Source of the DNA: Nematostella vectensis
Lineage: Eukaryota > Cnidaria > Anthozoa > Actiniaria > Edwardsiidae
Assembly: GCF_932526225.1 (NCBI RefSeq)
Contig: NC_064040.1
Coordinates: 16,973,994 to 17,037,993, forward strand
Direction of reading: 5' to 3'
Length of the DNA: 64,000 nucleotides
A program made the translations under genes and the position numbers. This document shows, piece by piece, positions 46,651 to 64,000 of this stretch. The notes under the pieces were generated by a model that was given only the letters and a program-made list of their open reading frames with translations, had not been told where the DNA came from and ran no database searches. Position 1 is the stretch's first letter. The number at the start of each line of letters is the position of its first letter.

Positions 46651-49600
46651 ATGGCGGACGCGAATGAAACGGTCGGTGAATCTAGTGCAGAGGCATTAAC
46701 CCAATCAGATACACCCGAAAACCACGAAAATACTGCGCAAAATGGAGAGCATTCATCAGAAAGCCAAGCCGAAGCCACTTCGAGTGGAAGCCATCAGGAG
46801 GAATCAAAGCTTTATGTCGGCAATCTGCCCGATGACTGCCAAAAGCACCAGTTACAGGAACTCTTCGCAAAGTACGGCACCGTGTCTCAGTGTGACAGGG
46901 TGAAAAACTTCGCTTTTGTGGTGGGTTATTATTTTGGTTATTTTTGTAAGACAGGTCGCTTGATTCACCCCTTGGTCTGACATGGGAACACATGGACACT
47001 GCGTATGTTTTTTTTCGGAGTTATTTTTCTTATTTTATAGATTTACACTACGGTTAACTCATTTCATTCTATGGTAAAATGAAAGTTAAAAAAAAACGGT
47101 GTCTTAGTGTGCCTGGTTGCTCCTAAACTTTGTTTTGCATTGTTTTACTCGAGACTTGATTCACATGACGATCTTCTACCTAGCGGGAGAAGAGAATGCT
47201 AATACTATTGATAGTTCTAAGGAACTATTCACACCATTGTGTAAACTAATTTGTATAGTGCTGTTCTCTACAAGCATTTCAGCCTTTACTATTTACTGTT
47301 GATATTTACTGGGGTGTACAATTTCCTTCCTTTTAGCACATGGTTGGTAGGGAAAATGCTGATAATGCGATCAAAGCCTTAGATGACTCTCTGTTTATGG
47401 GCACACACATTCAAGTACAGGTCAGTAAGCCAATTTCTCCTGTTAAATATTTCGGCCTTGTCTAAAAACGTGACAGAACATTTAAGTGCTCTGCCAGTGG
47501 GTTGGATCTGCAAGTAGCTTTCCTTCTACACACGCTTTTAATACCAGCTGAGCCAAAACTTGGGAGTAAGGAGAGTTTTGAACTGGATCTTTTGTCGTTG
47601 AGGACCTAGGCAAAATAATAGACAACCCCCTTTGAAGGGTACTTTTTCCAAAAAAAAAGCATATATGTTTGTCAAGCTTCTTACATCCTTTCTTTGCTTT
47701 CAATGGAAGGGTGGTTATTTCTTGGGGGGAATCCTTGACATAATAGGACTTTGTTGATCAGGAAAACAGAGTGGGTCACTTGGGGCAGGACCGACTGTAA
47801 TCACTTTATTTTTCTGGGGGAACATGTAGTCGCACCTGCCTTTCTTGAGATGTAAGCTTTGGTTTAACTCACTGATGTAAGTTTAATTTTTCCATGGTTT
47901 CTTTCAGCATGCCAAGAGTAAGGGAAAGCCTGCAGAGGATGAATGCTTCCACTGTGGAAAATGTGGCCACTGGTAAAAGACAAAATGCAGCTGTTACAGT
48001 GAAACCAGGTCAAGCGTCCCCCCCAGATTATTGAATTCATTATTCGAAATGTAATTTGATTTGCAGAGAAGTTTTTTCCCATTCTTGTAACAAGTATTAA
48101 AGTAGTCTCTTTCATTTCGTTGCATTCTGTATGATATCTTAACAAAAAGGACAAAATTCCAACTACTGTTTCTAAGCCAAGCAACAGAGAGATTACAAAA
48201 GGTTTGTGTGATTGATATTGGTGGTAAATACCTCTCAATTCACATAAAAAAAAAACACAGAAAAGTTCAAGATTATCAAGCTTTGTTTTGGAATTTGAAA
48301 ACTCATTCATCAAGAATGAAAACTTCTTGGCAAATAATCAAAATAAGATTCCAAATACTGAACTCAATAATGAGCTGTAGGGGGTGCAGGCTTGACTTGG
48401 TTTGACGGTAAATGAATAAATAAATAATATTCCATGTCCCCAACTGATGTAATGTTTTGTTTTTGATCCAGGGCCAGGGATTGCCCCAAAAGAAGGTACT
48501 AGACATTAATTTATGGCAAGTTTATTAAAGTAGGTTTTCTTATTTGGGAGAACACGTAATCAGGGTTCAATTTTAGGGAACCTCAAATGCACTTGGGTAA
48601 GCTGGGTACCGGCATATAATGCTCACCCCAATTCTCGAGGCCTTTTTAAAAAAATAATAATAAAACCCGCATATAATACACACCCCAATAGAAAAAACAA
48701 GGAAATGAAAGACAACCAAAAAAGAAACAGAGGTATAGAGAGGAGATTAAATGTTCCGATTCCCAATTATTTTATTACGGTAAATGTTTTTCTACATCTT
48801 CTTATTGATTTCCGCTTTTTATCATATTAAGAACAATGGGTTCCACTTATAATGCCCACCCCATTTTTCGAGGTCATTTTGGGATTAAAAAAGTGGGCAT
48901 TATATGCTGGGAAATACGGTATTGTGTTTTTCTAAAAACAATGTTTTGTTAGAAAGTTAATGCAAGTTAATCTTTTAGTGATGTTGATATGTCTTCACCT
49001 TATGTTATACAGTAGCTATCAACCAAGATCATATGGTAGAGATGGAAGATACCACCCATATGGAGGTGGCGGTGGCGGTGGCTATGGTGGTGGTTATGGT
49101 GGCGGCGGATATCGAGGTGGATATAGTGGAGGTGGTTATGGTGGTGGTGGCTATGGTAGACCCCCTCCACCAAGGGACTACTACAGAGACCGACCTGGTC
49201 CCCCGCGAGACTACCGTGGGCCATCAGGATACAGAAGTCGCAGCCCGGGGTAAGCTGTTCCTCAATAAATTTTGTGTGTGTGTGTGTGACAACAATGACA
49301 TTTTAGAGACTAATGTAAGTGGTCCCTGAGTAGAATATAGATATATGCAAACTTAGGAGCCATTTTTATTTCTAAGAAAACAGGTGTGGAACTATATATA
49401 GATATATAAATAAGATATAAGATAAGTCAAAGAATAATGTACATATTTCTTGACACTTATTAGACCTTTGGGTCTTGAAACAGCCATTTGCCAGTTAATG
49501 ACAATGTGTAATGAATAAGGTGTATAAACATTGTCAAATAGTGCATCTTCTAATTGTATGACAATCTAACGTACAACAGTCTAACAGATATTGCATTCAT

Positions 49601-49831
49601 ACTTTATTCTCACATATTTTTTTCTGTGCAGTTATACTGGCAACTATGAAGGCTATGGTAACAGAGGATACAATGGGCGCAGGTGAGGCATTAGATCAGC
49701 TTTCATCCTTGACAAACTACTAATACACACACGTGAATGCACTACATATACCATACAGGCAGAGTTTGGTCGCGTTCCTACACAAATCTCTAGCCTTCTC
49801 CACCAATGGACTTTTCTTTCCTAGGTATTAG
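46651..49831 (+). CDS. RRM plus zinc-knuckle glycine-rich RNA-binding protein (RBM4/lark-like)
   Basis: Probable nuclear RNA-binding or splicing protein. Exons are 46651-46920, 47337-47420, 47908-47972, 48472-48495, 49013-49249, 49632-49682 and 49825-49831 (TAG), giving 245 residues. The N-terminus is acidic and Ser/Glu-rich. One RRM (about 53-118) has RNP2 KLYVGNL and RNP1-like VKNFAFV. A CCHC knuckle follows (C131, C134, H139, C144 in CFHCGKCGHWARDC), as in RBM4/lark, although those usually have two RRMs. The tail is Gly/Tyr-rich, then RPPPPRDYYRDRPGPPRDY and RSRSPG. The start is the ATG at 46651 (AGAATGGCGGAC); an upstream ATG at 46525 extends the frame but lacks conserved sequence. Splice alternatives exist at the 3' end. 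Confidence 0.9.
48607..48921. mobile_element. MITE in intron 4 of the RNA-binding gene
   Basis: GGCATATAATGCTCACCCCA on the left and GTGGGCATTATATGC on the right are inverted, and TACCG or TACGGTA ends suggest Tc/mariner-type termini. Internal CACCCCA and TCGAGG copies repeat. No ORF. Confidence 0.6.
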
Positions 49832-50191
49832 ACATCATCAGTGACTGTTGCATTTCGGGCCAACAAGTTAGTAAGCAGCATCGGAGCTGATTGTATCGTG
49901 ATCGTCGGGCAAGCGTGAGAATGTCTAACACACCAGCGAACTCAAGGAAATAAAAACTGTTATTTTAACATATTTCTTTTCAGCCAGTAGTGAATGAATG
50001 TTGAGACAGACCGTTTTTAATAGAATGTAATCAGCATAGTATAAACACAGCACTGTCGCAGGGCAGAGTATGTTAAGTGTGTCATCAGTTTCAGCATTCT
50101 TAATAAAGGGTAAATTTTGCTTCTTTTTGAAATCACTTGTGTACGGATGAAAACACAGCAAAACCATGTGTCCATTAGCATTTAATTGCAG

Positions 50192-50560
50192 TTCGTGGTG
50201 GTCGGATGCAGATCCTGTTTTTACTCGTGAACAGAACGGGCGTGACGTCTTTGCGGTGAATCGGTTCTACAGTGTGAGTAATAGGCCATACGGATTAGAA
50301 AAGGCCTCACTCAAAAAGCACTTGAAAATTGCATTGTTCACTTAGTCGAAAACACTAGATAATCGTGCCGTGGAATTTATTTTTAATGTGCCTAATTCTG
50401 TCAAACAATGGTTTTCTGGTACTCCTTAATTGAAAGAGAACTTTATTTCTCCTTTATGTGTTGTTTGTTAAGTCTGCCATTTAATATAAATTGATTATTG
50501 TTTGTAAAAAAAGAAATGTTTTCTTTTTTTTCACAGGTGAATGTTCAGCTCTCTTATTGA
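50192..50560 (+). CDS. Possible alternative last coding exons of the RNA-binding gene
   Basis: An acceptor at 50191 opens a segment in the phase left by the exon ending 49682. It encodes SSWWSDADPVFTREQNGRDV and more to a consensus donor GTGAGT at 50274. That joins a further exon from 50537 with the frame ending VNVQLSY and TGA at 50558-50560. Replacing the 49825 exon would give a 278-residue isoform. The matching phase at both junctions is the only support. Confidence 0.4.
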
Positions 50561-51156
50561 CACTTGATGGGATGTGAAATATTCAAGAACTTTTCAGAGT
50601 TGCCTTGTAAGTTACATAGTTTTATTGTTCCTGTAATTTTTCAAACTTATAAACACACTTTAATTGTGCATAAGGGGCTGAGACGCTATAGCTTACTGTA
50701 AGCTGTGGTTTACAGAAGATAAACATAAGTTACTAAGCTTTTGAAATAGTGCGAGTCTGTGATAGTAGGAGATACTCTTCACTTATTTATTTTTCAACCA
50801 TTTCTTATATAATAGCAGCATGTCCTTAGTGCAAGAGTTGACTTTACATTAAAGGAGTCATAAGGGTTTCTTCAGGTTTTTATTAAAATACCAAGTGCAG
50901 AAAAGCAACCATTTCCATCTGCTGTCCTAGAGAAGCTGTTGATATATATTTTTATCAAATTTGGTAAATGAGGTACTATGTTTTTAGATGTTCATTTGGA
51001 GATAATTTAATTTGTCTTTCAATATTAATGGAAACAATAGAAACAACAACAAAGGTGGCTCTGACTACATGCAAAAAAGGTGCATAACTGATGGAGGTAT
51101 ACTTGTGTAACAGCATTGCAATTTGATATTTACTGATTACTGATCTATTTCCAAAG

Positions 51157-52050
51157 GTTCTTCCAGATCACCTAACAAGGAGGATGATCAAGTCAAGTTC
51201 TAAAGAACAAGTAGCAGATGGAGGATGGAGGACAGCAATTTCCACCAGTTCCTATACAATCAAATTCTTGCCAATCCCCTATAGAATCAAAGGCTTGCTT
51301 CCCTATAGAATCAAAGGCTTGCCAGTCCCCTATAGAATCAAAGGCTTGCCAATCCCCTATAGAATCAAAGGCTTGCTTCCCTATAGAATCAAAGGATTGC
51401 CAATTCCTATACAATCAAAGGCTTGCCAATCCCTATACACCCAAAGGCTTGCCAATCCCATATAGAATCAAAGGCATGCCAATCCCATATAAAATCAAAG
51501 GCATGCCAATCCCATATAAAATAAAAGGCATGCCAATCCCATATAGAATCGAAGGCTTGCCAATCCCCTATAGAATCGAAGGCTTGCCAATCCCCTATAG
51601 AATCAAAGACTTGCCAATCCCCTATAGAATCAAAGGCATGCCAATCCCCTATAGAATCGAAGGCTTGACAATCCCCTATAGAATCGAAGGCTTGACAATC
51701 CCCTATAGAATCTAAGGCATGCCAATCCCCTATAGAATCTAAGGCTTGCCAATCCCCTATAGAATCAAAGGCTTGCCAATCCCCATAGAATCAAAGGCTT
51801 GCCAATCCCGTATAGAATCTTAGGCTTGCTAATCCCTATAGAATCAAAGGTTTGCCAACCCAAACACATTCAATCATTAATCAAAGGCTTTTCAATGTTT
51901 TCCACGAAAGGCTTATTTTATACTGTTTACTGGCCCACTTCTTCATGACAAAAATTTATGTGCAAATTCATCGATTAATAGTTTATTATTTATTTACATA
52001 TTTATTAATTTGATTTAATTTATGAATAGATGTTTATAAGCAATAAAATA
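51157..52050 (+). other. Likely 3' UTR of the RNA-binding gene, with poly(A) signal
   Basis: A splice donor at about 50608 (CTTGTAAGT) could join the acceptor before 51157. No coding region is supported here. AATAAA at 52042-52047 is the last good signal before the PSMC1 promoter. The 27-bp array below would lie in this exon. Confidence 0.4.
51250..51855 (+). repeat. 27-bp minisatellite, about 22 copies
   Basis: Units of GAATCAAAGGCTTGCCAATC plus CCCTATA, with some shortened and some diverged at the edges. 27 is a multiple of 3, so two frames stay open and give spurious ORFs (51184-51465, 51218-51715). Confidence 0.95.
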
Positions 52051-52718
52051 CCAATGCTTTCTCAACACGTGTCCTTTGGTCTGTGTCACCTTATGCTGGT
52101 TAACATATGTGCTAGAATTGCTTAACAATTGATATGACCCTTTAGCTACATCAGGTAGAAATAGTCTCCTTCGCAGCCGCTCGTGTCGGAGTCACGCAAA
52201 GTTCCCCGCTTGGTGGCTAATTAGGATCTTCAGGAGGGATGCTTCCCAAAGCAGGAAATCCTTTTTATTTTATGCCTTCCCTAGAACTCCAAGTGGGCTT
52301 TAACTCCTTTCTTTGAGCGTTTTGTTTATTCCAACATGCAACTAGGGGTATAAAATGCTGTTTTTCCACACATTTGGTTTGGGTAGGTACATGTAAATAA
52401 CGGCCTTTGAGTCCTGGGTCAGCTAGAACTTTTTTAGCGTAACCGCGCTACAAGGGGCTAAGGACGGCCTTTAATTTTCGGATTTCACGTGGGCCACCAC
52501 AGGTATTCCAGCTTAAAATCGTAACAAAGTATGGTAAGAGCGCTTTCATTGTATGCGTTATCAAGACCGAGAAACCACCGAAACTGTGTCGGTACCCTGG
52601 TTCCAGAGCCTCTAACGTCTATTTAGTGGCCAGGACGAGATCCATATGTTTTGGGTTTCCTGTGAAAGCACAAGCGCGGAAAGCTAGGCACTAATAATGT
52701 GAGTCAGCACTCTCGTAC

Positions 52719-52727
52719 GCATGCGCA
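52719..52727 (+). promoter_or_regulatory. NRF1-type site upstream of PSMC1
   Basis: GCATGCGCA lies 57 bases before the PSMC1 start codon; no TATA box is seen. NRF1-like palindromes are common in housekeeping promoters. Motif evidence only. Confidence 0.35.
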
Positions 52728-52783
52728 TACAAAATACGAGCCAGCGATAAAAGCCGGTTCAAGAAAGAAAAGTTTACAGAAAA

Positions 52784-63016
<10,233 letters not shown>

Positions 63017-63057
63017 TACCCCCCCCTCCTCGCCGTCCCATGTCATATAGAACAAAT

Positions 63058-63075
63058 AATAAAGAGTTCAATAAA
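63058..63075 (+). terminator. PSMC1 poly(A) signals
   Basis: Two AATAAA hexamers, at 63058-63063 and 63070-63075, are followed by a GT-rich stretch (TGGTTGTTTGT). Confidence 0.75.
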
Positions 63076-63194
63076 AACAATATCTGGTTGTTTGTATTAT
63101 TGGACTGTGGTTGGAGAAGATCGTTCAAGGAGATTTTTATGGGAAGGTGGAAACCCTTCCCCGCCATGTGTAGTTCGACCGGATATGCCTTGTA

Positions 63195-64000
63195 GTACCT
63201 GACACACACTTTGTAGTACCTGACGCACACTTTGTAGTACCTGACGCACACTTTGTAGTACCTGACGCACACTTTGTAATACCTGATGCACACTTTGTAA
63301 TACTTGACACACTTTGTAGTACCTGACGCACACTTTGTAGTACCTGACGCACACTTTGTAGTACCTGACGCACACTTTGTAGTACCTGACGCACACTTTG
63401 TAGTACCTGACGCACACTTTGTAGTACCTGACGCACACTTTGTAGTACCTCACGCACACTTTGTAGTACCTCACGCACACTTTGTAGTACCTGACGCACA
63501 CTTTGTAATACATGACGCACACTTTGTAATACTTGACGCACACTTTGTAATACATGACGCACACTTTGTAATACCTGACGCACACTTTGTAATACCTGAC
63601 GCACACTTTGTAATACCTGACGCACACTTTGTAATACCTGACGCACACTTTGTAATACCTGACGCACACTTTGTAGTACCTGACGCACACTTTGTAATAC
63701 ATGACGCACACTTTGTAATACCTGACGCACACTTTGTAATACTTGACACACTTTGTAGTACCTGACGCACACTTTGTAGTACCTGACGCACACTTTGTAG
63801 TACCTGACGCACACTTTGTAGTACCTGACGCACACTTTGTAGTACCTGACGCACACTTTGTAGTACCGACGCACACTTTGTAGTACCTGACGCACACTTT
63901 GTAGTACCTGACGCACACTTTGTAGTACCTGACGCACACTTTGTAGTACCTGACGCACACTTTGTAGTACCTGACGCACACTTTGTAGTACCTGACGCAC
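63195..64000 (+). repeat. 21-bp minisatellite, about 38 copies, runs off the right edge
   Basis: Units read CTTTGTAGTACCTGACGCAC plus A, with AGTACC/AATACC variants in runs. The array starts about 120 bases past the PSMC1 poly(A) signals. A 21-bp period without stops yields long spurious frames on both strands. Confidence 0.97.

Noticed and set aside
63097-64000. Frames of about 290 residues in the 21-bp array
   Set aside because: Artefact of a 21-bp period without stops. It is low complexity and has no start context.

Overview
The window is animal nuclear DNA, probably from an anthozoan cnidarian such as a sea anemone. Genes are compact and multi-exon with GT-AG introns. One gene joins a matrix-metalloproteinase catalytic domain to a C-terminal ShKT domain. 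Another joins PAN, EGF and a fibrinogen-like domain. Both combinations are typical of Cnidaria. The species is my inference; Nematostella or a relative fits best.

Layout: 1-3295 is a 34-bp minisatellite in an intron. 3304-12027 (+) is CCT4 (TCP-1 delta chaperonin), lacking only its first ~60 codons, which lie left of the window. 12.4-13.5 kb holds degenerate ~150-bp repeats rich in CACGTG and TGACGTCA. 13.96-24.41 kb is a foldback-like block: two arrays of the same 35-bp minisatellite in opposite orientation around ~5.8 kb, with one possible small minus-strand gene. 24.4-28.4 kb has small non-autonomous transposons and no recognised gene. 28404-32629 is a decayed Ty3/Gypsy-type LTR retrotransposon (-) with its 5-bp target duplication. 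32.8-37.9 kb is a PAN-EGF-fibrinogen-like gene (+) whose largest intron holds a 24-bp minisatellite with a transposon inserted in it. 40320-43522 (+) is the MMP-ShKT gene. 43.9-45 kb has a 54-bp minisatellite and a truncated LINE 3' end. 46651-49831 (+) is an RRM plus zinc-knuckle, glycine-rich RNA-binding gene (RBM4/lark-like). 52784-62942 (+) is PSMC1, proteasome ATPase Rpt2. A 21-bp minisatellite runs off the right edge. CCT4, PSMC1 and the RNA-binding gene are housekeeping genes (protein folding, protein degradation, RNA metabolism). The other two encode extracellular proteins. I see no operon-like relation among them.

The outstanding signal is how the minisatellites arise. At nine of about 36 visible 5' splice sites the tandem repeat unit is a copy of the exon end plus the start of the intron. 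Copy number runs from 2 to about 72, so each such intron carries a ladder of decoy splice donors with coding fragments attached. A few acceptors and the PSMC1 stop codon are duplicated in the same way. Tandem arrays make up roughly a quarter of the window. No bacterial genes, rRNA, tRNA or CRISPR array were seen.
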